Shown here one piece after another: positions 9,869 through 18,805 of a stretch of DNA of 64,000 nt. Location of the stretch: assembly GCF_900243745.1 (NCBI RefSeq), contig NZ_LT984798.1, positions 1 through 64,000 on the forward strand, read 5' to 3'. The notes beneath the pieces are model-generated. The model made no database searches. It was not told the DNA's origin and saw nothing but the letters and a program-made list of their open reading frames with translations. How positions within the stretch are numbered: the stretch's first letter is position 1; every line of letters starts with the position of its first letter. The translations under genes and the position numbers were made by a program. This stretch comes from Desulfovibrio sp. G11 (GTDB lineage Bacteria > Desulfobacterota > Desulfovibrionia > Desulfovibrionales > Desulfovibrionaceae).

Positions 9869-11148
9869 GCCGCCGCCTCAATGCTTCCGGTCGTTTTCCG
9901 GCTCTGACGCAGATGCTCCGCCTTTCCTGGCGGGACTACGCGCGGGAAAAGCTGCTCTCCGCCTGCGCTATTCTGGGACTTGCCGCAGTGCTCACACCGC
10001 TGCTGGTGCTTTATGGTGTCAAGTTCGGCGTTATGCAGACGCTGACGGACAGGTTAGTCAACGAACCGCGCAATCTTGAGATATCACCAGTGCTCAGCGG
10101 ACGTTTTCCGCAGCAGTATCTTGATGATCTGGCCGCACACCAGGACGTGTCCTTTGTGCTCGCCCGTACGCGCTCCATTGCCGCCACTATGGACCTGACA
10201 GCCGGTGACGGACCCCGAAAGACGAATCTGCTGGTCTCGCTCGAGCCAACGGCCCCGGGTGATCCCCTTCTGCGACGCTATGATGCCGCGGTACCGGGCA
10301 TGCCACAAAACGCGGCTACTGAGGCCATCGGCATATCCCTTTCAACCCCCGCAGCAGAAAAGCTGCATGTGACAACCGGAGACACGCTTTCCGGCAGGGT
10401 GGAACGCCGCCTGAACGGTCAGGCACAAAGCGTACGCGTTCCCCTGCGCGTTGTTTCCGTTTTGCCCCTTGCAGCCCAGCAGAAGGACGTGGCCTTTATT
10501 CCTTTTTCCCTGCTTGAAGCCACCGAAGATTACCGTGATGGCCGCGCAGTGCCTGAACTGGGAATACAAAACGGCTGGACCGGTGAGGAACGACCGCAAG
10601 AGGCGCGCCTCTATCCCGGCTTTCGGCTTTACGCCAAGGACCTGGACGCTGTCATGCGCCTGCGTCAGGCCTTTACCCAACAAGGGCTGGAAGTTTACAC
10701 CCATGCCGAAGAAATAGAACAGGTCAACGGCCTGTCCCAGGCCCTCAATCTCGTCTTTGCTCTTATCTGTGCGGCTACGGCTGCCGGCTTTCTCGCATCT
10801 ACTACCAGCAGCACGCTTGCCAGTGTAAAACGCAAAGAACGCACACTGGGCCTGCTGAGCCTGGCAGGCTTTACCACCGGTCAGCTCATGCTGCTGCCTC
10901 TTGTGCAGGCACTGCTTACCGCCCTTCTCGGCACAGGCCTCGCATCAGGAATGTATACACTGGCGGCGCTGGTCATCAATCAGCTTTTCAGCGCCAGCCT
11001 CAGCGGCATGGAGCAGGTCTGCCGCCTGCTGCCTCAACATTTTTTCATTGCCTTTGCCGCAGTGGCCGGACTTGCCGTGGCTGCGGCGCTGGGACCGGCA
11101 CTGCGGGCCGCGCGCATCGAACCTTCGGAGGTCATCCGTGAAATATAA
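9865..11148 (+). CDS. FtsX-like ABC permease
   Basis: This 427-residue membrane protein has the MacB/LolC layout: one N-terminal helix (about 30-52), a periplasmic domain of about 240 residues, then three C-terminal helices (about 290-315, 343-372 and 392-415). It starts within the stop of the ATPase gene. It should form a dimeric complex with that ATPase in the inner membrane. Its substrate is unknown; such transporters move lipoproteins or peptides, or transmit force to periplasmic proteins. The exported vWA and SUMF1 proteins on either side are the obvious candidate clients or regulators. Confidence 0.85.
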   Translation: MSRRLNASGRFPALTQMLRLSWRDYAREKLLSACAILGLAAVLTPLLVLYGVKFGVMQTLTDRLVNEPRNLEISPVLSGRFPQQYLDDLAAHQDVSFVLARTRSIAATMDLTAGDGPRKTNLLVSLEPTAPGDPLLRRYDAAVPGMPQNAATEAIGISLSTPAAEKLHVTTGDTLSGRVERRLNGQAQSVRVPLRVVSVLPLAAQQKDVAFIPFSLLEATEDYRDGRAVPELGIQNGWTGEERPQEARLYPGFRLYAKDLDAVMRLRQAFTQQGLEVYTHAEEIEQVNGLSQALNLVFALICAATAAGFLASTTSSTLASVKRKERTLGLLSLAGFTTGQLMLLPLVQALLTALLGTGLASGMYTLAALVINQLFSASLSGMEQVCRLLPQHFFIAFAAVAGLAVAAALGPALRAARIEPSEVIREI

Positions 11149-12847
11149 ATACCGGCATTTTTCGGTACGCGTTGTCTTGGTCCGCCTTGCCCTGCTGGTC
11201 TGCCTGTTCGGCGCGAGCATGCCGATGGATCGCGCCGAAGCCGCCCTGGCCCGCAAAGGTGAGCTGACTGTTGCAGACGCCTGCGATCCCAAACCTGCGG
11301 CTGACGATATCCTGCTGCCCATGCCCTGTGGACTCAACATGGCTTTCAAGCTGGTGGCCGTGCCTGCCAAAGGGCTTTTGTGGGATATGCCCATGCGCCC
11401 TGGTGTGGACGACAGCGCCAACACAAGCCGTGCGTTCTATGACCGCCGCTATAATACCGCACTTTCCGGCGCGTTTACCCTTGAAGATCTGCCGCCGGAC
11501 TGGCGCAGGCTTGCCCCCAGGGGACAGAACTACTTTTATCTTGTGGCAAAGTATGAAGTCTCCAACCTGCAATGGCAGGCCGTCATGGATGCGTCCTGCC
11601 CCGCCGCCCATCCACCTGCAGCCAGCGCCGCAAAGCCGGTGACAGATATAAGCTGGTATGATGCCGTGGACTTCACCCGCAAGTATACCGCCTGGCTTTT
11701 GCAAAACTCGCCGCAGTCCCTCCCCCGCTTTTCCGGCGACAGCCGTAATGTGGGTTTTGTGCGCCTGCCTACGGAAACGGAATGGGAATACGCCGCCCGA
11801 GGTGGGCATATGGCAGGCAGCCAGCAACTCCTGCAAGAAGATTTCTTTGCTCTGCCGCCCGAGGCCAGCAAGGCCGACTACGCCGTTTATCGGCCGGAAG
11901 GCGCGGCCAGGGCAGAAGAAACCGCCAACATCGGCTCACGCAAACCCAATCCTCTGGGTATATACGACACCGCAGGCAATGCGGCTGAAATGGTTCTGGA
12001 CGCCTTTCGCTTTTCACTGGCCGGAAGACTGCACGGCTCGGCGGGCGGTTTTGTGCGCAAGGGTGGTTCCTTTCTTTCCGGCGAAGCGGAAATTTTACCC
12101 GGCCGGCGTGAAGAAACTCCGTTCTTCATGGCCGACGGTCCGGCTCATGCCCGCGATATGGGCTTTCGCCCCGTCATTTCTGGCATTAATACTCCGGGAG
12201 GGCCACGCCCCCAGGAACTGCTGACAGAATGGGGCAAAGCCGGAGAATCAATGGAAGCTGCGGGCTACGATACGAAGGCCGCGCGCAATCCTCTTGAAGA
12301 GCTGGACCGGCTGCTGGCATCCGCCCCCAATGAGGCAGTGAAAAAAAACCTTCAGGAACTGCGCAATACTATTAAAGAAAACAATATCATGCTTGAGCGG
12401 CAGAAGCAGATGGAAGCGCAATCGCTCATACGCACCGGCGTGTACATGACAGAGACCATCCGCAACTATTCCATACGGAGAAAATCCCTGCAATCACAGC
12501 TGGATGGCATGCAAAGAGACAGCAAAACAGCCAAGGGCGCCGAACTTGAAAAACTGCGCCAGATAATGGATACTGCCGGCAGAGGACTTGCCATGCTGGA
12601 CACCAGCCTTGACAAGTCTCTGACCTTTTATCGCAGCAAGGTGGAAGACGGTGCGCAAATGGCACCGGAAACGCTGTCAGCAGCCTATGATTCTCTGAAC
12701 AAGGATTTCAGCGGCAGTGACCCCTTCAACGAAAATATGCGGCGCAATCTTGATCTGTACCGTAAACATGTTGATTTGTTTCGCAAAAACAAAACATTGC
12801 CGCGAGAGGTCATGCAAAAAGAAATTCTAGAACGTCGCTTCCAGTAG
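11138..12847 (+). CDS. Exported SUMF1/formylglycine-generating-enzyme-like protein
   Basis: The start is a GTG at 11138, overlapping the end of the permease gene by 11 bases, with GGAGGTC just upstream; the product is 569 residues. A signal peptide (VVLVRLALLVCLFGAS) is followed by an FGE-sulfatase/SUMF1 fold at about residues 60-350. Typical signatures are YFYLVAKYEVSNLQW, RLPTETEWEYAARGG, PNPLGIYDTAGNAAEMV and a terminal MGFRPV. The last 200 residues are Lys/Glu-rich and probably coiled coil. SUMF1 domains of this kind often serve as binding modules instead of enzymes, and I cannot place the catalytic Cys pair with confidence. It is the last member of the srf-type set. Confidence 0.8.
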   Translation: MKYKYRHFSVRVVLVRLALLVCLFGASMPMDRAEAALARKGELTVADACDPKPAADDILLPMPCGLNMAFKLVAVPAKGLLWDMPMRPGVDDSANTSRAFYDRRYNTALSGAFTLEDLPPDWRRLAPRGQNYFYLVAKYEVSNLQWQAVMDASCPAAHPPAASAAKPVTDISWYDAVDFTRKYTAWLLQNSPQSLPRFSGDSRNVGFVRLPTETEWEYAARGGHMAGSQQLLQEDFFALPPEASKADYAVYRPEGAARAEETANIGSRKPNPLGIYDTAGNAAEMVLDAFRFSLAGRLHGSAGGFVRKGGSFLSGEAEILPGRREETPFFMADGPAHARDMGFRPVISGINTPGGPRPQELLTEWGKAGESMEAAGYDTKAARNPLEELDRLLASAPNEAVKKNLQELRNTIKENNIMLERQKQMEAQSLIRTGVYMTETIRNYSIRRKSLQSQLDGMQRDSKTAKGAELEKLRQIMDTAGRGLAMLDTSLDKSLTFYRSKVEDGAQMAPETLSAAYDSLNKDFSGSDPFNENMRRNLDLYRKHVDLFRKNKTLPREVMQKEILERRFQ

Positions 12848-12863
12848 CCAAAGGAGTGCTAAC

Positions 12864-13769
12864 ATGGCTGAAAAACTGCGCATAGGTTGGATTGGAACCG
12901 GGGTTATGGGTTTGTCCATGGCCGGTCACCTGCAGGATGCGGGGCATAGCCTGACCGTGTACAACCGCACCCGTGCCAAGGCCGACCCGCTGCTTGCCAA
13001 GGGCGCTCAATGGGCCGATACGCCGCGTCAGGCGGCAGCCAATGCCGATGTGGTTTTCACTATTGTCGGCTATCCGCAGGATGTGGAAAGCGTCATCCTG
13101 GGCGAAGAAGGCGTATTGCAGGGCCTGCCCTCGGGCGGCATTGTCTGCGACATGAGCACTTCAAGTCCTTCTCTGGCCGAACGCATCGCCGAGGCAGCCC
13201 TGCTGCAGAGCTGCCTGTCACTGGACGCCCCTGTAACAGGCGGCGATGTGGGCGCACGCAACGCGACCCTCTCCATCTTTGTCGGCGGCGATAAGGATGG
13301 CTATGAAAGGCTTGAAAGCTGCTTTAAAAGCATGGGAAAAAACATTCTGCACTGCGGCGGCCCCGGTTTTGGTCAAAAAGCCAAGCTGGCCAATCAGGTT
13401 GCCATTGCCGGCGTGATGTTCAGCGTGTGCGAATCCTGCCTTTTTGCGCAGGAAGCCGGCCTGGATGTGGTCCAGTGGCTGGAACTGGTAGTTATGGGCG
13501 CGGCGGGCAGCAAAGCTATGGATACCCTGGGGCGGCGCATTCTCAAAAACGACTTTGCCCCGGGCTTTTTTATCAACCACTTCATCAAAGACCTTGGTCT
13601 CTGCCTTGAAGAATGCCGTCGCATGCAGATCGTACTGCCCGGCATAGGCCTGGCCGAAGAACTGTACCGCAGTATGCAGGCAAGAGGACAGGGCAACCTG
13701 GGAACCCAGGCACTTATTGACTGTCTTGCCTCCCTTTCAGGCAAGCACTGGCAGCAACACAGCTCATAA
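12864..13769 (+). CDS. NAD(P)-dependent 3-hydroxyisobutyrate dehydrogenase-family reductase
   Basis: This 301-residue beta-hydroxyacid dehydrogenase has the Rossmann motif GTGVMG at residues 11-16 (context IGWIGTGVMGLSMAGHL). The substrate-binding signature DAPVTGGDVGAR is near 125, and the catalytic Lys is K174 in GFGQKAKLANQ. The family reduces or oxidises 3-hydroxyisobutyrate, tartronate semialdehyde or succinic semialdehyde; the substrate here cannot be told. AAGGAG lies 8 bases before the ATG. It starts 16 bases after the SUMF1 gene and ends at a good terminator, so it may be co-transcribed with the srf-type genes, although its metabolic role looks unrelated. Confidence 0.85.
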   Translation: MAEKLRIGWIGTGVMGLSMAGHLQDAGHSLTVYNRTRAKADPLLAKGAQWADTPRQAAANADVVFTIVGYPQDVESVILGEEGVLQGLPSGGIVCDMSTSSPSLAERIAEAALLQSCLSLDAPVTGGDVGARNATLSIFVGGDKDGYERLESCFKSMGKNILHCGGPGFGQKAKLANQVAIAGVMFSVCESCLFAQEAGLDVVQWLELVVMGAAGSKAMDTLGRRILKNDFAPGFFINHFIKDLGLCLEECRRMQIVLPGIGLAEELYRSMQARGQGNLGTQALIDCLASLSGKHWQQHSS

Positions 13770-13778
13770 GGCTTTTTC

Positions 13779-13813
13779 CCGCCCGACGGCTCTCTCCGCC
13801 GGGCGGTTTCGTT
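13779..13813 (+). terminator. Rho-independent terminator of the srf-type operon
   Basis: CCGCCCG at 13779-13785 pairs with CGGGCGG at 13800-13806, and the loop can extend the stem. A T-rich run (TTTCGTTT) follows directly. It sits just after the reductase stop and before the branching-enzyme start. Confidence 0.7.
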
Positions 13814-13871
13814 TCTTCGTGACGTGCCTGCGCCCTCTGCTTTTTGGGCCAACCAGCCAATGGAGGCCGCC

Positions 13872-15911
13872 ATGACATCACTTGCTCCCCAAACCCCCTT
13901 ACAAGATACGGCATTACAGCCTTACAGTTTTTTTCTGCAGCAAAGGGGCAAGATATTTTCGACAGAATTGGCCCGCATCACAAAACAGTACGGCTCATTG
14001 CGGGCCTACGCCAATCTGCACCACAAGCTTGGTGTGCATAAAGTCAGGGATGCCGAAGGCCGCAGCTTCTGGCAGCTGCGCGAGTATATGCCCCATGCGG
14101 CGGCCTTGTGGCTGACGACCGATACGCTCAACTTTCAGCGCCACGCCCATTTTCAGTTTACCCCCCAGGCAAAAGGCTTTTTTGAACTGTTTGTGCCCGA
14201 AGAAGCGCTCCACCACGGAAGCTATATGGAGCTGCGTGTGCAGCCCGGCAATGCCGCCGATGGAGATCGCGCCCTGCGCCGGGTTCCGGCTTTTGCCAAC
14301 TGGGTGGAACAAGATACGGTCATGCCCGGCCAGTGGTGCGCCCGGCTCTGGCTGCCGGAAAAAGCTTTTCGCTTTACACACCAACCCCCGGACAGGCAGC
14401 CTTTTCCACGTATTTACGAAGCACATGTGGGCATGGCCCAATCCTCTCTGCAGCGCAGTACGAACAGCGTGGGCAGCTATGCGGCCTTTGTCGCGCACGT
14501 TTTGCCGCGTATACGTGAATGCGGCTATACCGCAGTCCAGCTTATGGGCATTCTGGAACACCCGCTCTACCGTTCTTTTGGCTATCAGGTCAGCAGTTAT
14601 TTTGCGCCATCCTCCCGCTATGGAACTCCCGACGAATTCAAGTCCCTTGTGGACGCGGCGCATGGTCTCGGCCTTGCCGTCATCCTTGATATTCCGCATG
14701 CCCATGCCTGCCCCAATACCGAGCAGGGGCTCGCCCGCTACGACGGAAGCGATTATTTTTTCAGCGGCACACTGAATCAGTGGGGTACGCCGTCGTTTGA
14801 CTTCAGCCAGGAGATGACGCGCCGTTTTCTGCTCTCCAACTGCCGCTACTGGCTTGAAGAATACCGCATAGACGGTTTTCGTTCCGACGCTGTGGGCAAC
14901 ATCCTGTACCTTGATCACGGTATGGATGACGATTTTTCCCATGTAAGCCGCTGCTTCTACGACAAGGACGGCAAACCGCGCGGCAATACGTACGGCGAAC
15001 TGTATCTGGCCCTGTCCAACACCCTGACGCACCAGATATGCCCCTCTGCCATAACCATTGCCGAAGAATTTTCCGGCATGCCCGGCCTCACCTGTTCCCC
15101 GGAACAGGGCGGACTCGGCTTTGACTACCGCTTTGCCATGGGCATACCCGACTATTGGGCAAAATGTGTCATCAGCCCACACGATATGGGCAGCATGTGG
15201 CATGAAATGACCAACCACAGGCCGTATGACCGTACCATCAGCTATGTGGAGTGCCACGACCAGTGCATAAACGGCAAAGATGCCATGATCTGGCGGCTGC
15301 TCGGCGAGCGTATGTACAGCCACATGGCTGTTGCAACAGACAGTTGGGACGTATCACGCGGACTCGCTTTTTACCGTCTCATGCGCCTTATTACGCTGGC
15401 TGCTGCTGACGCGGGCTATCTCAGCTTTATGGGCAACGAATTTGGACACCCCGAATGGCTTGATGCGGAAAACTATGCCCACAGGCAGTGGCACCTGGCT
15501 CAGGCTCCTGACCTTAAGTACAGCTTCCTGGCCGCCTGGGACAAAGCGCAGATGCTGGAAATGGTTCAACCGCACCTGAACAGTTTTAGGCAACCTCCTC
15601 TTTTCCGTTTTATTCATGAAGAGAAACGATTGCTGGCCTTTGAGCGGGGGCAGCTGCTTTTTGCCTTTAACTTTCATGAACTTGATGCCCAAAAAAATCT
15701 GACGTTTGCCGTTTCTCCCGGTAAGTATGTCGAACTGCTGTCCTCGGATGAAAAGCGTTTCGCCGGGCACGGTAATCTTGACATATCCGGCCAGCCTGTA
15801 GAACATTTTACCCAACCGCTGGCCGATCGCCATGAGGGAGACATCCACCTGTATCTGCCCCCTTTGGTTGGTTTGGTATTGCTGAGAAAAAATAATTTAA
15901 AAAAAGATTGA
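13872..15911 (+). CDS. glgB: 1,4-alpha-glucan branching enzyme-like GH13 protein
   Basis: This 679-residue alpha-amylase-family enzyme would make alpha-1,6 branches in glycogen. It resembles the GH13_8 branch (eukaryote-type branching enzymes), with YEAHVGMAQ, GYTAVQLMGILEH, FGYQVSSYFAPSSR and WLEEYRIDGFR in order. The catalytic residues are present: nucleophile D339 in GFRSDAVG, acid/base E398 in AEEFSGMPG, and D463 in ECHDQ. An N-terminal CBM48-like part precedes the barrel. I chose the ATG at 13872, with TGGAGG just upstream, over an ATG 48 bases earlier. No glycogen synthase or phosphorylase gene is adjacent. The stop codon overlaps the -35 box of the tRNA promoter. Confidence 0.82.
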   Translation: MTSLAPQTPLQDTALQPYSFFLQQRGKIFSTELARITKQYGSLRAYANLHHKLGVHKVRDAEGRSFWQLREYMPHAAALWLTTDTLNFQRHAHFQFTPQAKGFFELFVPEEALHHGSYMELRVQPGNAADGDRALRRVPAFANWVEQDTVMPGQWCARLWLPEKAFRFTHQPPDRQPFPRIYEAHVGMAQSSLQRSTNSVGSYAAFVAHVLPRIRECGYTAVQLMGILEHPLYRSFGYQVSSYFAPSSRYGTPDEFKSLVDAAHGLGLAVILDIPHAHACPNTEQGLARYDGSDYFFSGTLNQWGTPSFDFSQEMTRRFLLSNCRYWLEEYRIDGFRSDAVGNILYLDHGMDDDFSHVSRCFYDKDGKPRGNTYGELYLALSNTLTHQICPSAITIAEEFSGMPGLTCSPEQGGLGFDYRFAMGIPDYWAKCVISPHDMGSMWHEMTNHRPYDRTISYVECHDQCINGKDAMIWRLLGERMYSHMAVATDSWDVSRGLAFYRLMRLITLAAADAGYLSFMGNEFGHPEWLDAENYAHRQWHLAQAPDLKYSFLAAWDKAQMLEMVQPHLNSFRQPPLFRFIHEEKRLLAFERGQLLFAFNFHELDAQKNLTFAVSPGKYVELLSSDEKRFAGHGNLDISGQPVEHFTQPLADRHEGDIHLYLPPLVGLVLLRKNNLKKD

Positions 15912-15936
15912 CAGAACAAGTGGTTCAGCGTAGTTA
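15908..15936 (+). promoter_or_regulatory. Sigma70-type promoter of tRNA-Pro
   Basis: A perfect TTGACA at 15908-15913 is followed after 17 bases by TAGTTA at 15931-15936. This puts a start site near 15943, just before the mature tRNA 5' end. The -35 box overlaps the stop of the branching-enzyme gene. Confidence 0.7.
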
Positions 15937-15948
15937 TCTTTCTCGCGT

Positions 15949-16025
15949 CGGGATGTAGCGCAGCCTGGGAGCGCACTTGAATGGGGTTCAAGGGGTCGAA
16001 GGTTCAAATCCTTTCATCCCGACCA
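15949..16025 (+). tRNA. tRNA-Pro(GGG)
   Basis: This 77-base cloverleaf has acceptor stem CGGGATG/CATCCCG, D arm, anticodon stem CTTGA/TCAAG with loop ATGGGGT (anticodon GGG at 15983-15985, reading CCC/CCU), T arm with TTCAAAT, and an encoded CCA end. It marks the left edge of the accessory region. Confidence 0.95.
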
Positions 16026-16033
16026 GAAAGTTT

Positions 16034-16064
16034 AGGGCTTACGATGAAAATCGTAAGCCCTTTT
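16034..16064 (+). terminator. Terminator of tRNA-Pro
   Basis: A perfect 12-bp stem (AGGGCTTACGAT and its complement) closes a GAAA loop and runs into TTTT. It lies 9 bases after the tRNA 3' end. Confidence 0.85.
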
Positions 16065-16134
16065 CTGTTCTGCGCATTTTTTTGGGTGCCGCCACTCAAC
16101 ATCTTTGCCTTGCGGCGCATGACGGCACTGCTAG

Positions 16135-16375
16135 GTGCTGTTTCTAAATAACATCTCGACTTTTCGTCGGTGCTGCTTTTGTTTTTCCATGAGCAGACAC
16201 GACATTTCCGATGAAAAGTGGGCCATAATCAGGCCTATGCTGGCGAAGACCGGTACTGAAACCAGAGGACGCAAACGTAAAGACGACCGCCTGATATTTA
16301 ATGCTATCCTGTGGATTATGAAAACAGGCGCACCGTGGCGGGACTTGCATCCGGAGTTTGGGCCTTGGAACACAG
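16135..16375 (+). mobile_element. 5' remnant of an IS5-family element
   Basis: Translation from the ATG at 16189 gives the N-terminus of an IS5-type transposase: MSRHDISDEKWAIIRPML, then RGRKRKDD, ILWIMKTGAPWRDL and FGPWNTV. The transposase similarity stops at about 16375, after some 60 residues, with no catalytic DDE part. The bases at 16135-16188 are probably the element's left end, but I cannot define an inverted repeat. The right portion is missing, so this is a dead fragment. Confidence 0.65.
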
Positions 16376-17793
16376 TCAGCGCCGGCGCTGGCGGCCTTTC
16401 CATAACAGGAGGAAGCGCTTTTGCCGGAGTCCACGCGGAAAGCGGCGGCGCAAACGACATTATCAGCCATGGGGCCATAAATATCAAAGGACATCATGGC
16501 CTTCAGGCCGACGGAAGCAACAATCTTGTTACCGCTCACAACGGCGAGGTGACCATTTCCGGTTCGGGTGGGAGCTACGTCGACCCCGGTTCCGGCATAC
16601 ATGCCGCCAATGGTGGTACAAATACAATCACCGGAAACGCCCCGCTGACCGTTGCAATTACCGCCACCGGGGCCACTGCTGAAAAGGCCATTGCCATGTG
16701 GGCCGATGGTGGCGGCTCTGTAAACTACATCACCGGCCATCCCCGGGCAGGAGGCCCGGGCGACAGCGTCACCCTCACCGCCAATAACGGCCAGGGCATC
16801 GCCATGCAGGCTGAAAACGGCGGTAAAAATATCATTACCACCGGCGCGGGCAACGACAGCGTGCTCATCAACGGCGCTGTCAAAGGCAACGGCAATGAAA
16901 TCAATCTGGGCGGCGGCGACAACACCCTCACCATCAACGGCGCGGTGCAAACCGGCAGCCTGAACGTGATCGCTGCCGGTGGAACCTACACCCTGGTACT
17001 TCAGGCATCCAATGCCGAAAACTTTGCCGCCCGCTACGGAGACTGGCTCAACGCCATTGGCTCTGACCCGCTTATTGCAGGCGGCATGACGGGCATCAGC
17101 TTTGAAGGTCTGAGCTTCTCCCCCCTGCCCACGGATTTTCTGTCAACCTTCAATGACCTTCTGTGGGCTCTGCATGATGGCGGCACTTCCATTGAGCCGC
17201 CGGAGCTTGTCACCCAGTTGCATGACCCCGCCGCACCCTTTGCCACGCCTTTGGCTGCAACGCTTGCGGAAACCGACGCAGAGCATCACACGCAGGACGC
17301 GCAGCATGCCGCGCAAGATTCGGCACAGGACACGACGTGGACCGCTCACGACGGTCCGACGCTTCTGGCGGATGACAGTCTGAATGCCGCCTTTAATGCG
17401 CAAACGGATAATACCGGGACTCAGACGGATGTTTTTGAACCTGATGCTACAGCACAGACAAGCTTTGCTATGGACGAAGAGGAAGAAGGACAGGTTCAGC
17501 CGCTTTTCGCCTTTCTGGACGACCATGCCACAGATACGTCCGCAAGCATGTTCCTTGAAGAGGGAGATGACGCCCTGCATAACGGCTATCTCGGCAACGA
17601 AGGGGAAAACAGCGGCGATTTTGCCGGGGTCCATACCTCCATCACCCTGACGTACGGCGATGAAAGCCTCGACAGCCTGTTTACAGCCGGGGGCGTTGTC
17701 ACAGGAACAAACGAAACCGGCAACGTCCCCAGCGTTATGGACTCCTGCCAGGAAGCCACGGACAGCGCCGCAAGAGAAATGACAAGCTGCTAG
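16189..17793 (+). pseudogene. Transposase fragment fused to the C-terminal part of a beta-helix surface protein
   Basis: A single open frame joins about 62 residues of IS5-type transposase to about 470 residues of a different protein. From about 16375 the sequence is Gly/Asn/Thr-rich with repeated beta-helix rungs (GGSAFAGVHAESGGAND, GGTNTITGN, GGKNIITTGAGNDSVLING, GGGDNTLTINGAV). This is typical of large adhesin or autotransporter-like passenger domains. The distal 190 residues are acidic and low in complexity (HTQDAQHAAQDSAQD and similar). There is no signal peptide and no beta-barrel or other recognisable secretion domain. The best reading is a surface-protein gene that lost its 5' part to IS-mediated deletion. 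The chimera could still be translated, but probably has no function. Confidence 0.6.
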
Positions 17794-17809
17794 CCAGAAG
17801 GATATTACA

Positions 17810-17886
17810 GGCTGTTCACTCTTTTCATTCCCCGATCTGGGCCGCCGGAACGGCAGTGCTATGGATCAAGAAAAGAGTGAACAGCC
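17810..17886. repeat. 17-bp perfect inverted repeat with 43-bp spacer
   Basis: GGCTGTTCACTCTTTTC at 17810-17826 is exactly complementary to 17870-17886. The spacer holds a smaller GCCG/CGGC dyad. It lies 16 bases after the stop of the chimeric surface-protein frame. There is no T run, so it is not a standard terminator. It could be a transcript-stabilising hairpin or the paired ends of a very small non-coding (MITE-like) element. Confidence 0.6.
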
Positions 17887-18360
17887 ATAAAAACACATCA
17901 GCTATGCACGTAACAAGCACCGCCTACGATGACACTGCGAGACACCACTGACGCCCCTATCCTGGCGCTCATCCGTCCGCCAATCATCTGATGCCGTTCT
18001 TACAGCCTGTTGCGACAGCAAGTCTTCCGACAACCACACAACGGGCCGCCACGGTTTACAGCCGTGACTGTCCTGCCACTGAAGCAGGCGTCTGCCGTCA
18101 GCCGGATAATATCAGGACTCTGGCCTGGAAGCGTCATGTCGCGGCTATCTGGAAAAGCTGCAAAGGCTAACTGGCGGGCTGCTGTCGGTCCAGATAACAG
18201 CTCTGAGTATCTGGAAATCAATGCATCTCAAGCACCTTTGCCTGGCGCATCTGAAGTGCCGCAACGCAGGCTCGCAGGATGCAGCACGGCTTTCATTTGC
18301 GCTTGAACGGCAAAAGATCATGCTGCACAGGTAAATCCCAAGGCATTTTGTAATAAGAAC
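17887..18360. other. Gene-poor stretch
   Basis: Short open frames exist here on both strands, but none has a ribosome binding site or a recognisable product. I see no convincing gene, RNA or repeat. It is probably decayed DNA next to the IS5 fragment. Confidence 0.4.
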
Positions 18361-18561
18361 CTAGGATGCGTCGTGCGAATTCCATAACCGTATGGCTGAA
18401 GAAGCGCTTATAGACCAGCGTAATGGACCATTTCCGCATTCACACACCACACGGTACAGGTCGCGTGTACGGCCAATTGGCCGTGATGTTTCAATTTTTG
18501 TTGATAATTTACCGCACTTGATACACGGACGAATCACAATTGGCGAATTTTCTTTATCCAT
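18361..18561 (-). CDS. Small Lar-like zinc-ribbon protein
   Basis: This ORF of about 66 residues starts at the ATG at 18561; an upstream in-frame ATG at 18642 would give 93. The pattern is PCIKCG, then VVCECGNG, then AIRLWNSH. This spacing of two Cys pairs followed by A-x-x-x-W-N resembles phage Lar-type restriction-alleviation proteins and related zinc ribbons. Such proteins are common in prophages and islands. No good ribosome binding site is seen for either start, and its neighbours are debris, so it may be a remnant. The family call is by motif only. Confidence 0.4.
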   Translation of the reverse strand: MDKENSPIVIRPCIKCGKLSTKIETSRPIGRTRDLYRVVCECGNGPLRWSISASSAIRLWNSHDAS

Positions 18562-18805
18562 GAGGCGAGAATAATAAATGCAAGAAATCCAGTCAAAGGT
18601 TGTTTCATTGAAATAGCAACATCTATATTTAAATTTTAACATGCTATGCAGTCACATCATATGTTGCAAGATCGTGTCACTTATTCTTGCTATTTTTGAC
18701 TCGCAGAAACGCACAATCCGGCTGAAAAAGCTGTATACAGTAAAAAACTCAAAAAACGTTCATGGCACACGCACCGCCCCTTTCCCTTAGCGACCGCATG
18801 ACAGA

